Below, in pieces: positions 24,819 through 34,076 of a stretch of 64,000 nucleotides of DNA (positions within the stretch are counted from its first letter, which is position 1; each line of letters begins with the position of its first letter). The notes under the pieces were generated by a model. The model was given only the letters and a program-made list of their open reading frames with translations. It ran no database searches and was not told where the DNA came from. Source of the stretch: Salmonella enterica subsp. enterica serovar Typhimurium str. LT2 (GTDB taxonomy: Bacteria; Pseudomonadota; Gammaproteobacteria; Enterobacterales; Enterobacteriaceae); the NCBI RefSeq assembly GCF_000006945.2, contig NC_003197.2:2852001-2916000 (forward strand), in the 5' to 3' direction. The translations under genes and the position numbers were made by a program.

Positions 24819-25844
24819 ATGAGCATCAGAAAACAGCCTAACGGAAAATGGTTGTGTGAATGCTACCCGAACGGACGGGATGGCAAACGTGTACGCAAGC
24901 AATTTGCGACTAAAGGCGAGGCCATAGCATTCGAAAACCACACCATGGATGAGGTGAACAAAAAACCGTGGCTGGGGGAGAAGGAAGATCGGCGGCATTT
25001 GTCAGAAGTGATTGATCAGTGGCATTCACTTTATGGGCAGACGCTGGCAGACCCCAAACGCCTGATGGCAAAACTCAGCATTATTTGTAATGGCTTGGGC
25101 GATCCCATTGCCTCAGAGTTAACCGCAGGCGATTTTACGAAATACAGGGAGGCACGGTTAAAAGGCGAAGTAAAAAATGAAGATGGCGTGCTTATGTCGC
25201 CAGTTAAGCCCCGTACGGTAAACCTTGAACAACGTAACCTATCATCTGTTTTTGGCACACTGAAAAAGCTGGGCCACTGGTCAGCACCCAACCCGCTCGC
25301 TGGGCTGCCAACATTCAAAATCGCAGAGGGCGAACTGGCGTTCCTGGCACCGGAAGAAATTAAACGTCTACTGGATGCCTGTGCTGATTCTCAGAGTCCC
25401 AGTTTGCTGATGATTGCAAAAGTATGCCTGGCAACTGGCGCCCGATGGAGTGAAGCTGAAAACCTGCAGGGCCATCAGCTATCAAAATACCGCATCACTT
25501 ATACCAAGACGAAGGGCAAGAAAAACCGTACCGTGCCAATATCTCAGGATCTGTATGACGAACTCCCCAAAAACAGAGGGAAGCTATTCACGCCATGCAG
25601 AAAAGCTTTTGAGCGTGCAGTAAAAAGAGCTGGTATTGAGCTACCAGAAGGCCAATGCACCCACGTGCTGCGCCATACCTTCGCCAGCCACTTTATGATG
25701 AACGGCGGAAACATACTGGTACTGCGCGATATTCTGGGCCACGCAGATATAAAAATGACGATGGTTTACGCTCACTTTGCCCCTGACCACCTCGAAGACG
25801 CAGTGACGAAAAACCCGCTTCACAACCTCAATTGGAAACGCTAA
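24819..25844 (+). CDS. int: P2/186-family integrase
   Basis: The 341-residue protein is a tyrosine recombinase: an N-terminal arm-binding part (SIRKQPNGKWLCECYPNGRD), Arg in CLATGARWSEAENL, HVLRHTFASHF (HxxR) and YAHFAPDHLE with the catalytic Tyr. All active-site residues are present, so this gene seems intact. It is 118 bp from the duplicated ssrA end, its attachment site, and follows cI closely, as in 186-type phages. Confidence 0.93.
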   Translation: MSIRKQPNGKWLCECYPNGRDGKRVRKQFATKGEAIAFENHTMDEVNKKPWLGEKEDRRHLSEVIDQWHSLYGQTLADPKRLMAKLSIICNGLGDPIASELTAGDFTKYREARLKGEVKNEDGVLMSPVKPRTVNLEQRNLSSVFGTLKKLGHWSAPNPLAGLPTFKIAEGELAFLAPEEIKRLLDACADSQSPSLLMIAKVCLATGARWSEAENLQGHQLSKYRITYTKTKGKKNRTVPISQDLYDELPKNRGKLFTPCRKAFERAVKRAGIELPEGQCTHVLRHTFASHFMMNGGNILVLRDILGHADIKMTMVYAHFAPDHLEDAVTKNPLHNLNWKR

Positions 25845-25961
25845 TTTATGGCGGCATTTTGGCGGCAGGGCACTAAAAACGCGTAAAACGGACGAACACT
25901 GAATAATATTAACCCGCTGTTTTTAAACGCAATACACTGTTTTTACTATACTAAAAATGGT

Positions 25962-26006
25962 ATGTAGGAATTTCGGACGCGGGTTCAACTCCCGCCAGCT
26001 CCACCA
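25962..26006 (+). repeat. displaced 3' end of ssrA (tmRNA), prophage attachment site
   Basis: The sequence ATGTAGGAATTTCGGACGCG followed by GGTTCAACTCCCGCCAGCTCCACCA is the last 45 bases of enterobacterial tmRNA, including the T arm and the CCA end. Bases to the left do not match ssrA, so this is only the displaced end left at the right junction by insertion of the prophage into ssrA. The functional ssrA should be at the left prophage junction, outside the window. Confidence 0.9.
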
Positions 26007-26036
26007 AACATTCATTCATGATGCATCATGAACCTT

Positions 26037-26076
26037 AAAAAAGCCTGTAACTTCAATGAGTTGCAGGCTTTTTTGT
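26037..26076 (+). terminator. rho-independent terminator of ssrA
   Basis: AAAAAGCCTGTAAC and GTTGCAGGCTTTTTT pair around an 8-base loop and end in a T run. It is the original ssrA terminator, now separated from the functional gene by the prophage. Confidence 0.85.
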
Positions 26077-26172
26077 TGCATGTGTGGTCATGATCTCTGT
26101 ATGAATCTTGAGCTTTTGGCACCATGTTTAGCACCACGGTATCGTGGGGCTAAAAAAGCGTGGTGCTAAAAC

Positions 26173-27418
26173 ATGCCTAACCAACTGAAACCCTTAACAA
26201 ATGTGGAGATCGCTGGCGCGAAGCCCCGTAGCACAGACTATGAGCTACGGGACGGTGAAGGCCTGTACTTGCTGGTTAAGACTTCAGGGAGGAAGGCCTG
26301 GCATTTCGAGTATTATCATCCCGTCACCAAAAAGCGCACCAAAACCAGCCTTGGCCCTTACCCGGTCGTTACACTGGCCATGGCTCGCGAAACTCGCACG
26401 AAATACAGACGACTGCTCTATCAGGGCATCGATCCCCGTCAACACTTAGCAGGAATAGCTGAAGAAAAACGCATCCAGAATGAATGCACGCTGGAAAAAG
26501 TTGCGGAACAGTGGCTCAAAGAGAAGAAACGGACCAGCGATCTTAGCGAAGATCACGCCAAAGATGTCTGGCGCTCGCTGGAGATGCACGTCTTCCCCTC
26601 TCTGGGTAACACACCCGTTACCGAGATCCGCCCGAAGATGCTCAAGGAACACCTCACCCCGCTGGAAGAACAGGGCATCCTCGAAACGCTGCGGCGAGTC
26701 ATCTCACGGCTTAATGAAATCTTCCGTTTTGCCATCTCCGAAGAGCTCATCGAATTCAATCCGGCTGACAACCTGGTCGCCCGCTTCAAGAAACCAAAAA
26801 AGCAGAACATGCCCGCCCTTCACCCCAGTGAACTGGGCAGGCTAATGCTGGCGCTACAGAACGCTTCTATCCGCAAGGAAACCCGCTGCCTTATCGAATG
26901 GGAGCTACTGACCTGGGTTCGCCCCGGCGAGGCCGTCAGCGCCCGCTGGTGCGACATCGACATGAAAAAAGCAGAATGGCGCATCCCCGATACCTTTATG
27001 AAGATGAACCGTTCGCACACGGTGCCGCTTAGCAAACAGGCGCTGCGCGTTCTTCAGATCATGGAGCCCGTCAGCCGCCATCGTCCGTGGGTCTTCCCCA
27101 GCATCCGCAAACCACTGGAGCATATGCACCAGCAGACCGCGAACGCCGCGCTTATCCGCATGGGGTTCGGCGGCGAACTGGTCGCCCACGGCATGCGCAG
27201 CCGCCAGGACCGCAGGCGCAGGTCATTTTCCCCGTGAAGTCCTGGAATCTGTGCTGGCACACCAGAAAGAAGACGAGATCGAAGCGGCCTACAACCGCAG
27301 CGACTATCTGGAACAAAGGCGACCGCTGATGCAGTGGTGGGGAAACTACGTTGATGCCGCCAGACGGCAGGCGCTGCTCGGTGCAGAAGAACCGCTGCAA
27401 ATCGTGGAAGGAGAATAA
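26173..27418 (+). pseudogene. P4-type integrase, frameshifted near the active site
   Basis: The first 346 or so residues form a normal P4-family integrase (LTNVEIAGAKPRSTDYELRD, YHPVTKKRTKTSLGPYPVV, WELLTWVRPGEAVSARW with catalytic Arg, and LVAHGMRS with His and Arg). At about 27204-27222 the frame is lost and ends at 27237. The expected C-terminus (GHFPREVLESVLAH, then AYNRSDYLEQRRPLMQWW) resumes in another frame and ends at 27418. The junction is about 8 bases short of a normal gene, so a small deletion removed the frame and the catalytic Tyr region. The gene lies next to the ssrA end, where P4-like elements also insert. Confidence 0.88.
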
Positions 27419-27419
27419 T

Positions 27420-28058
27420 GTGACCAGTCCCATTCGTCAGAATCTGTTTGAACGGGAATGTGATATGCCGCTTCTGGAAGCGCGGCATCTCGCCCTTCTG
27501 CTTCTAGGCCTCGATGCTTCCCAACCTGCAAACGCCCTGCCGGAAGAACATCAGGAAAACTACCGTATCCTGCACGACGCCATCAGCCGGACCATTAAGG
27601 CAACAGGCATGGTCAGTGCCCCGGCGAACAAGCGCATGTTCTATGCCGATGAGATGTTTGCCCTGGCCTGGCGGCTTATTGATGACGAACTGACGCCGTC
27701 AGAAGTAAAAGACCGTAGCCTGAAGGCGGTGATGAAACTGTCGCGTAATAGCCGTGGCCGCAAGTGGCTGAAGACGCTCGGCGACGACGCACTACCGGAT
27801 CTCACGGCTTCAACACAACCTTCCCTGCGTGGAATGCATAAGCGCGACAAAGCACGGGAGAATACTGCCCGACTCTGCTGGCTGCTGGTTCAGCTTCTGG
27901 TTGAGGAGACTGATGGGCGTTATGGGACGTCGGATAAACCGGCTTCTGACCAGATACTTCGAAAGCTGAAGACGCTGGCTAAGGAACAGGAATTGCCGTC
28001 GGATGGGCTTGGACGGGGGACATTTTATGAGGTGTTGAAGATGGAAAGAGAAAAGTGA
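27420..28058 (+). CDS. conserved P4-like island protein of unknown function
   Basis: The 212-residue protein starts at the GTG at 27420, 1 bp after the integrase pseudogene stop, with GGAGAA upstream. It reads (V)TSPIRQNLFERECDMPLLEA and ends GRGTFYEVLKMEREK. The composition is helical and charged. Proteins of this kind often follow P4-type integrases in enterobacterial islands, but the function is not known. An in-frame upstream Met at 27351 lies inside the integrase and is unlikely to be used. Confidence 0.7.
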   Translation: MTSPIRQNLFERECDMPLLEARHLALLLLGLDASQPANALPEEHQENYRILHDAISRTIKATGMVSAPANKRMFYADEMFALAWRLIDDELTPSEVKDRSLKAVMKLSRNSRGRKWLKTLGDDALPDLTASTQPSLRGMHKRDKARENTARLCWLLVQLLVEETDGRYGTSDKPASDQILRKLKTLAKEQELPSDGLGRGTFYEVLKMEREK

Positions 28059-28501
28059 GTATAGGTAATTGATATCTGTGTAAGATGCAGCGAACCGAAT
28101 AAAATCTGAAAGCTCAGACGTATAGTCTGCTTCGTCCTGTGAGTTCAATAGGTTGATGCAACGCTATCCTTAATCAAGGGGGACGTTGCTTGTGTAACAT
28201 TTAATCTACGGATATTGGTCATTAATGCGGGTTGATGTTGTACTGTCATGATTGAGCGACCTCAGGTTGAGGGTGGGGCTCACTTATATACGTGTATCCA
28301 TTATTAGTAGGTAAATTCATGTATATTGGCTACCTAATTTAGCCACTCCTCCGCACATAGTTAACTCCTGATTTGAGATAGAGAGGGATTATGATGCTAG
28401 GAAGATTTATTGCTTAGCATATAGCAGGTGATCTTTTACCTACTGGAGTGGTAAATTACCCCTATTTTTCAGTGAATGTTTTGTCAGGGAGTATTAATTT
28501 C
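28059..28501. other. intergenic region without a recognisable gene
   Basis: About 440 bp between two plus-strand genes, AT-rich with no convincing frame. It should hold the promoter of the SEC-C gene, but no clear -35/-10 pair was assigned. The base composition falls here from GC-rich P4-like to AT-rich cargo. Confidence 0.5.
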
Positions 28502-29641
28502 GTGGAAAACGATAAGGTGAAGTTAGGAAGAAATGATAAATGCTGGTGCAAATCAGGACTTAAGTATAAAAAATGCCATCTCGATCGAGACCGTGAAATG
28601 CCGGTATCTAAAGCCGAAGCCCTGAAATTTTCAAAGTCTAATTCGCAGAGAAAGGCGTGTTATGCACCAGCATCCATGCACGAAGATTGTGACAAACGTA
28701 TCGTTCAGGCGCACACGCTTTCTAAGAGCAGTAGCCTTAAGGCGATCGCCGACTCTAGTAATCATGTTATGGGAGTGGTAATGAACCTGCCGAGCCTGAT
28801 AAAAAACAACGGAAGATGGGTTCCAGAGAAGATTGGTATCAATCAGGCATCCACTTTTACCGGATTTTGTGCAGTTCATGACAGAATATTATTTTCATGT
28901 CTAGAGAACGAAAAATTTACAGGCACGGATGAGCAGTGTTTTGCCCTAATGTTTCGTTCGTTATCTAAAGAAATTTACGCCAAGGAGGGGGGAAGACGGT
29001 CTTCCGATTTTGCTAAAAATGCCGATAAAGGAAAGTTACAGGCCGAACAAGTCTATATTCAGGAATTTGTCAGCCTGCATCAAAGCGGTTTGAATGCAGC
29101 AATAACTGAACTAAATAATCTTAAAACTAGCCTCGACCGCATTCTGCTTAACAGACAGTTTTCAGAAATTGAAAGTGTTGTCTTCACGTTTTCAGAACCA
29201 TTACCCATTGCGGTTTCGTCAATTCTTTCACCGGAGAGGGATTTTGATGGGACCAAAATTCAGGATTTGAACGATCTTACCGTGTCGGCGGAACAGGTCT
29301 GCTTCAATGCTTTTTCCAGCGAAGGTAAGGGATATGTAGTGTTCAGTTGGCTGGGAACTTCAGCAATTATCAGACGTTTTGTGCGATCACTAATTAAGGT
29401 TCAAACTGACAGGATTTTCAACACCCTCCTGTATTTTTTCTTCACAAAAGCTGAAAATACATACTCATCTCCTGAGTGGTGGGACAGCCTCAGTGACAAA
29501 CAGCGAGAGAATATCGGCAATATGATTATGTCGGGTGTTGACTTTTTTGATAATTCTACATTACGCGTCGATCATTCAGTTGATTATAACTCTGCTGCGC
29601 TTGCAGAGATAAGATACAGCAACAGCGAGATTTCCAGTTGA
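28502..29641 (+). CDS. SEC-C motif protein of unknown function
   Basis: The protein has 379 residues from the GTG at 28502; the alternative GTG at 28448 adds 18 residues. The N-terminus carries a SEC-C zinc motif: KLGRNDKCWCKSGLKYKKCH, with the CxC-x8-CH pattern. Such motifs occur at the end of SecA and in many proteins of restriction and other conflict islands. The rest (FTGFCAVHDRILFSCLEN, CFNAFSSEGKGYVVFSWLG) is not recognised. It is monocistronic and AT-rich. A defence role is possible from context only. Confidence 0.7.
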   Translation: MENDKVKLGRNDKCWCKSGLKYKKCHLDRDREMPVSKAEALKFSKSNSQRKACYAPASMHEDCDKRIVQAHTLSKSSSLKAIADSSNHVMGVVMNLPSLIKNNGRWVPEKIGINQASTFTGFCAVHDRILFSCLENEKFTGTDEQCFALMFRSLSKEIYAKEGGRRSSDFAKNADKGKLQAEQVYIQEFVSLHQSGLNAAITELNNLKTSLDRILLNRQFSEIESVVFTFSEPLPIAVSSILSPERDFDGTKIQDLNDLTVSAEQVCFNAFSSEGKGYVVFSWLGTSAIIRRFVRSLIKVQTDRIFNTLLYFFFTKAENTYSSPEWWDSLSDKQRENIGNMIMSGVDFFDNSTLRVDHSVDYNSAALAEIRYSNSEISS

Positions 29642-29975
29642 ATGCTTTAATGCCATTAGAAAAAACGGGCCAATCAGTTGTACCGAAATTGTAACGATAA
29701 GATGTCACCGCCTTTTGCTGCCAGATCGGCATCTTTCGACAAACTGATGTAGGCTGCTGATTTCCGCTTAAGCGGAGGTTATCAGGTTAGGGATGCTATC
29801 TGCAGATAGGCTATAGTAACTGGGTACTCTCCCCAATTGTAATTGACCTGCTCTCCGTTAATGAACAGGTCACAATCGTTGTAATGCGGCCATTAGGAGT
29901 TTCCATCGTAGTATTTTATCCAGTCACAATCGGAGTAAAAAATAAACATATATTCTATCAATTCACTCATTAAAT
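29642..29975. other. intergenic region, convergent gene ends
   Basis: The 334 bp lie between the convergent ends of the SEC-C gene and the ABC-3C-like gene. Short inverted repeats (CCGCTTAAGCGG at 29766-29777; CAATTGTAATTGACC near 29834) are seen, but there is no clear terminator and no convincing frame. Confidence 0.45.
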
Positions 29976-30803
29976 TTAATCTAGCCTACATACACCAGCT
30001 GGTTTTATTTTTTCAGTAATGAAAATTAACATATCGATTTCATTCTTCTTAGGGACTAACATCGAAACCCCATGTACAAGACTATTTCTAACCTCAGTAA
30101 TTTTTTTAATAAAAGTTGCATCTTGCCTAGAAATTATTTTGTTTTTTACTAAAGCATTGACTACTTTCCCTATAAAAAGAGGGCGATTAGGTTGTTTAGC
30201 CGAAAAAACCTTATGCCTTGCAATTTTTTCAAAATTAATCCAAGCAGAGATGAAACAAGTAAAGCCAGATACAAACATATATTCTTCATGATCAATGTCT
30301 GGCAGGTGCCCAACAACTGAACGAATCATGTCATCTGGTAAGTTGAAAAGTTCACGTTCAAGATCTTTCGCTACAATAACTCCAGTATCAATTAAGTTAA
30401 AATCACTTTGCAAAACAATTAATTCCTTGTGCAACTGCGGTAAGGAACCCTTATATTTATCATTTAAGACAAAGTAATATTTTTTAATAGGACATATATC
30501 ATGCCAGTAATCCCTTAACCCTTCAAAATCATCTTTTATTTTATTAACAGCAGCTAGTACATTATTAGATGCATCTTCTGGTGCATACACCTGATAATAT
30601 ACCCCCTGCCCCTTAATAAAACCATCATTCTTTCTGTCTCCAATATTTCCATAAGGCTTCACCTGCTGAAAATCTGGCGACTTATAGTACATTATTTTTG
30701 AAAACAAGTCCTCAAAGCGAACTCCGTCAGACTCATAGACTTGGAGATGAAACATGTTTCTAGCAATAGATAATGAGATATCATCCATAGTCAAACCTTG
30801 CAT
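29976..30803 (-). CDS. ABC-3C-type N-terminal domain protein with C-terminal HEPN-like motif
   Basis: The 275-residue protein has, at residues 25-75, FEDLFSKIMYYKSPDFQQV then KPYGNIGDRKNDGFIKGQG and YYQVYAPED. This block is like the N-terminal domain of proteins from ABC three-component conflict systems, and its spaced D and Q-x-Y positions recall a PD-(D/E)XK fold. Near the C-terminus, TEVRNSLVHG fits the RNxxxH signature of HEPN RNases. It stands alone, with no ABC ATPase next to it. An ATG at 30788 (MDDISLSIARN) is an alternative start. A phage-defence role is likely by family but not shown. Confidence 0.65.
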   Translation of the reverse strand: MQGLTMDDISLSIARNMFHLQVYESDGVRFEDLFSKIMYYKSPDFQQVKPYGNIGDRKNDGFIKGQGVYYQVYAPEDASNNVLAAVNKIKDDFEGLRDYWHDICPIKKYYFVLNDKYKGSLPQLHKELIVLQSDFNLIDTGVIVAKDLERELFNLPDDMIRSVVGHLPDIDHEEYMFVSGFTCFISAWINFEKIARHKVFSAKQPNRPLFIGKVVNALVKNKIISRQDATFIKKITEVRNSLVHGVSMLVPKKNEIDMLIFITEKIKPAGVCRLD

Positions 30804-31253
30804 AATTAGAGTAAATTCAACAACATTTACTTATCTAAGTTATATGAAACTTGGCGTTACCACAATAACAGAAAATATTAAATTGTTAGTTCTTCTGACT
30901 GCCCCTGTTGATTAACACACCGCAACTTAAGTAATGCCATCATCAGTGGTTAGAACAGTTAACAGCTTCCTCGCTTACAACTGACGATGAGATAGCGGCA
31001 GCTATTGTGAAGTGTTTGTAGTCGTGCGTTGCCATTCGTTAACCATAGCAAATATTATCTCGACGGAGCTCAACTGGATAAAAACCATTTATTTTCAATA
31101 AATTAATCTAACACCATCAGTTTTGATGGCAAAGAAAATCTTCCCGGACTCTTTACTTTCTATCCGGACTTAACTTTTTCACCCGGACCTATACCTCCCC
31201 TCCCCGTTCCGCGCTATAACCGCCTCGACACTCTGTTCCCGTGAGGTGCAATC
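30804..31253. other. intergenic region upstream of alpA
   Basis: The 450 bp have no gene. Near the right end, CCGGACT or CCGGACC recurs three times (about 31144, 31165 and 31183), and a CT-rich stretch precedes the alpA start with its GTGAGGTG ribosome site. The repeats could be regulator binding sites for the alpA/replication operon. Confidence 0.45.
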
Positions 31254-31469
31254 ATGAAAATCCGTGCTGACAGTAACGATGCTTTTCCCGAAAGCGGCAA
31301 CGTGCGTATGCGGCAGGTGGTCCAGTTTCTGGCGATGAGTGAATCATCGGTTTACCGCCTGATTAAAGACACCGACTTTCCCCGCCCCGTCCACCTCTCT
31401 TCCCGACTGGTGGTCTTCGATGCTGCGGAAATCCGTCAGTGGCAACAGCGCCGCACCGTCATCCGTTAA
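31254..31469 (+). CDS. alpA: AlpA-family transcriptional regulator
   Basis: The 71-residue protein is a MerR-like winged HTH of the AlpA family: MRQVVQFLAMSESSVYRLIK then DTDFPRPVHLSSRLVVFD and AAEIRQWQQRR. In P4-like elements AlpA (Vis) acts as an excisionase and regulator of the integrase and replication genes. It comes directly before the replication helicase, the common P4 order. As both integrases nearby are broken, only its regulatory role may remain. Confidence 0.88.
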   Translation: MKIRADSNDAFPESGNVRMRQVVQFLAMSESSVYRLIKDTDFPRPVHLSSRLVVFDAAEIRQWQQRRTVIR

Positions 31470-31504
31470 TCCACGCTCAGGGATGAGCCGACTGATACCC
31501 CATC

Positions 31505-33574
31505 ATGAAACGCGCGCCCTTTCTCTGTAAGCAGTCTCCGGACCGCACGCTCGAAGTGGTGATCCTTGCCGGAAGCCTGGCATGGGAAACCTCACGCGTG
31601 TGGCGAAAAGATCCCGACCGGGAAGATGATGTTCCTCCGATGGTACTCGGCCCGAATGAACTGGCCGATCTGAGCAATCTGACCATTATCAGGCCCGACA
31701 CGCTCTACGTCCGGGTACTTCGCACCGGCGATATCAGTGAAGAAGATCTGCTGAAAATTGCCGTAAAACTGGCGCACGCGGGTGTGCAGATGGCCCGGCT
31801 GATGAGCCCTGACGGTGAGTTACTGGAGAACTGGACCGGGCAGCTTGAACGCCTGCGACAGGAAAGGCCTTCCGATATCCTGCCGGATCACTTCCGCCTC
31901 GATGAAGAGGCGCTGTGGTTTGACAAGCTCACCGAACGGCGCGACGGCGAAAGCGACGTCCAGCCCCAGCGCATCTGTTCCCCTCTGCGCGTCACCGCCA
32001 TCACCTGCGACAGCCATGACGGCAGCTATGGCCGACTGCTGGAATGGCACACCACCACCGGGCAGTTGCGGCGCTGGGCCATGCCGATGGCGATGCTCAG
32101 CGGCAACGGCGAGGAGCTGCGGCGCATCCTGCTGGAGAACGGTCTGACCAATATCTCCACCCGCCCCGCCCTGCGCAGCCTGCTGTGCGAATACATCTCA
32201 CGGTCACTCCCCGGACGCCGGGTCACCTGCGTGGAGAAAACCGGCTGGCACAACGGGGTATACGTGCTCCCGGATGAAGTTATCGGTCCCGATGGCGACA
32301 ATGTCATCCTTCAGGGCAGCCACTACCTGACTGGTGGCTTTGCGCAGGCAGGGACGCTGGCAGAGTGGCAGGAGCAGGTCGCCGCACTCTGTGCAGGCAA
32401 CTCGCGTCTGGTCTTTGCCGTCTGCTGTGCGCTGGCCGCCCCGCTGTTGCGCCTGACCGGAACGGGTGGCGGGGGTTTCCACCTGCGCGGTGAGTCCACC
32501 GATGGCAAGACCACGGTGATGAAAGTGGCCGCTTCCGTCTGCGGTGGCACGGATTACTGGCACTCCTGGCGGGCCACCGGGAATGCGCTGGAGGGAATTG
32601 CCAGTCGCCACAATGATGCCCTGCTGCCGCTCGATGAACTGCGCGAAGTGGATCCGCGTGAAGCCGGGATGATTGCCTATATGCTGGCAAACGGCCAGGG
32701 CAAGGGGCGCGCCCGCACCGACGGCGAGGTACGCAACCGCAGGCACTGGACGCTGCTGCTGTTCTCCACCGGGGAGCTGTCGCTGGCGGAACACACCGAA
32801 CGCGCCGGGGAGCGTATCTACGCCGGGATGGACGTGCGCATGGTACAAATCCCCAGCGACACCGGGCAGCATGGCGCGTTTGAGCAACTACACGGCTTTG
32901 CCAGCGGCCAGCAGTTCGCCGATACCCTCTGCGACAGGGTGGCCCGCTTTCACGGCACCGCCTTTCGTGCCTGGCTGGCCTTCCTCACCCACGACCAAGA
33001 CGCCAGCACCACGCTAGCGAGAGAGTTACTTCGCCGCTACCAGAACGCCCTGATGCCGGACAACGCTGGAAACCAGGTGCAGCGCATCGTGGCCCGTTTT
33101 GCCCTGCTGGCGGCGGCCGGAGAGATAGCGACGCTGCACGGCATCACGGGCTGGCAGAAAGGCACGGCGTATGAGGCGGTGCAGATCTGCCTGCACGCCT
33201 GGCTGAACGAGCGCGGCCATATTGCCAACCAGGAAGATGAAGGCGTGCTGGCGCAGATCAAACGGTTTATCACCGCGCACCAGTACAGCCGCTTTGCCTC
33301 GTGGGATGGCCCGGACCGCCCGCTGAATATGGCAGGCTTTCGCCGGGTGGAAAAAGATCCGCTGACGGGCGAGGAACACACACTGTTCTTCATCCTGCCG
33401 GAGGGCTGGCGGGAAATATGCCGGGGATTCAGTCCCGCCAGGGCGGCCAGATTATGCCAGGAAGCAGAATGCCTGCAGCCCGGCAGCGACGGGAAATACC
33501 AGTCGCAGGTTCGCCTGCCGGAGATCGGCAAAACCAGGGTTTACCGGCTTACCTCCCGCATCCTCAGTATCTGA
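31505..33574 (+). CDS. DUF927 P4-like replication helicase
   Basis: The 689-residue protein has a central DUF927 helicase domain: CVEKTGWHNGVYVLPDEVIG, then Walker A in LRGESTDGKTTVMKVAASVC (GESTDGKTT) and a Walker B-like LLPLDELREVDP. It lacks an evident CHC2 zinc-finger primase domain at the N-terminus, unlike P4 alpha. It likely unwinds the island's origin, which may be the repeat region right after its end. GC-rich codon use matches a phage-satellite core gene. It follows alpA by 35 bp. Confidence 0.85.
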   Translation: MKRAPFLCKQSPDRTLEVVILAGSLAWETSRVWRKDPDREDDVPPMVLGPNELADLSNLTIIRPDTLYVRVLRTGDISEEDLLKIAVKLAHAGVQMARLMSPDGELLENWTGQLERLRQERPSDILPDHFRLDEEALWFDKLTERRDGESDVQPQRICSPLRVTAITCDSHDGSYGRLLEWHTTTGQLRRWAMPMAMLSGNGEELRRILLENGLTNISTRPALRSLLCEYISRSLPGRRVTCVEKTGWHNGVYVLPDEVIGPDGDNVILQGSHYLTGGFAQAGTLAEWQEQVAALCAGNSRLVFAVCCALAAPLLRLTGTGGGGFHLRGESTDGKTTVMKVAASVCGGTDYWHSWRATGNALEGIASRHNDALLPLDELREVDPREAGMIAYMLANGQGKGRARTDGEVRNRRHWTLLLFSTGELSLAEHTERAGERIYAGMDVRMVQIPSDTGQHGAFEQLHGFASGQQFADTLCDRVARFHGTAFRAWLAFLTHDQDASTTLARELLRRYQNALMPDNAGNQVQRIVARFALLAAAGEIATLHGITGWQKGTAYEAVQICLHAWLNERGHIANQEDEGVLAQIKRFITAHQYSRFASWDGPDRPLNMAGFRRVEKDPLTGEEHTLFFILPEGWREICRGFSPARAARLCQEAECLQPGSDGKYQSQVRLPEIGKTRVYRLTSRILSI

Positions 33575-33596
33575 GTGCAGTCTAACGTGTCTTAAA

Positions 33597-33806
33597 AAAA
33601 GGTGGTACAGGGTGGGACAAGTGGTACACGCAGAGCTGGCGAGGGTTACAGCGTCCCACCTTAGAGAATTTGATTAAAAAAAAGTGGTACAGGGTGGGAC
33701 AGCCGTTGCTAAATCTGTCCCACTTTTCCGACTGGCATTTTTCAGGTGGTACAGCGCAAAGCCACGGCTGGCGCGGTTGTACCACTTGTCCCACCTGTAC
33801 CACCTC
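33597..33806. repeat. iteron-like inverted repeats, candidate replication origin of the island
   Basis: GTGGTACAGGGTGGGACA occurs at 33603 and 33685. Near-complements GTCCCACC (33653) and TTGTCCCACCTGTACCACC (33787) follow. The outer copies, 33601-33627 and 33779-33805, form an inverted repeat of about 27 bp with one base gained. A further GGTGGTACAG lies at 33745. A-rich and T-rich tracts lie beside the copies. P4 has repeats of this general kind at ori and crr for its alpha protein; the motif here differs. Confidence 0.65.
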
Positions 33807-34076
33807 AAAAACAGAATGAATGAAAATGGCGAAAAGGGAGTGAAAAGGCAAAGGCTGAAAGGAAGGGAGAAGAAGGGGAACGGACTTGCCCGAAAAATTC
33901 CGAAACATAAACAACATACGAAGTTGAAGCAATAACAACAACGTACATTTCAAGCGCTTAGAAGCGAGATTTCACGTTACAGTAACAATTTAATATATTG
34001 ATATCATTAACTATTCCCCTTATCTTATATTCATAATATAATCATTGCTAACATTAATAAAAAGTCGAGAACTGCA

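Noticed and set aside
32204..32887. 227-codon minus-strand frame opposite the DUF927 helicase
   Set aside because: Shadow; rich in Arg, Gly and Pro as expected from the antisense of GC-rich codons.
33597..33806. CRISPR array
   Set aside because: Repeats occur in both orientations with irregular spacing and no unique equal-length spacers; an iteron-type origin fits better. No cas genes in the window.
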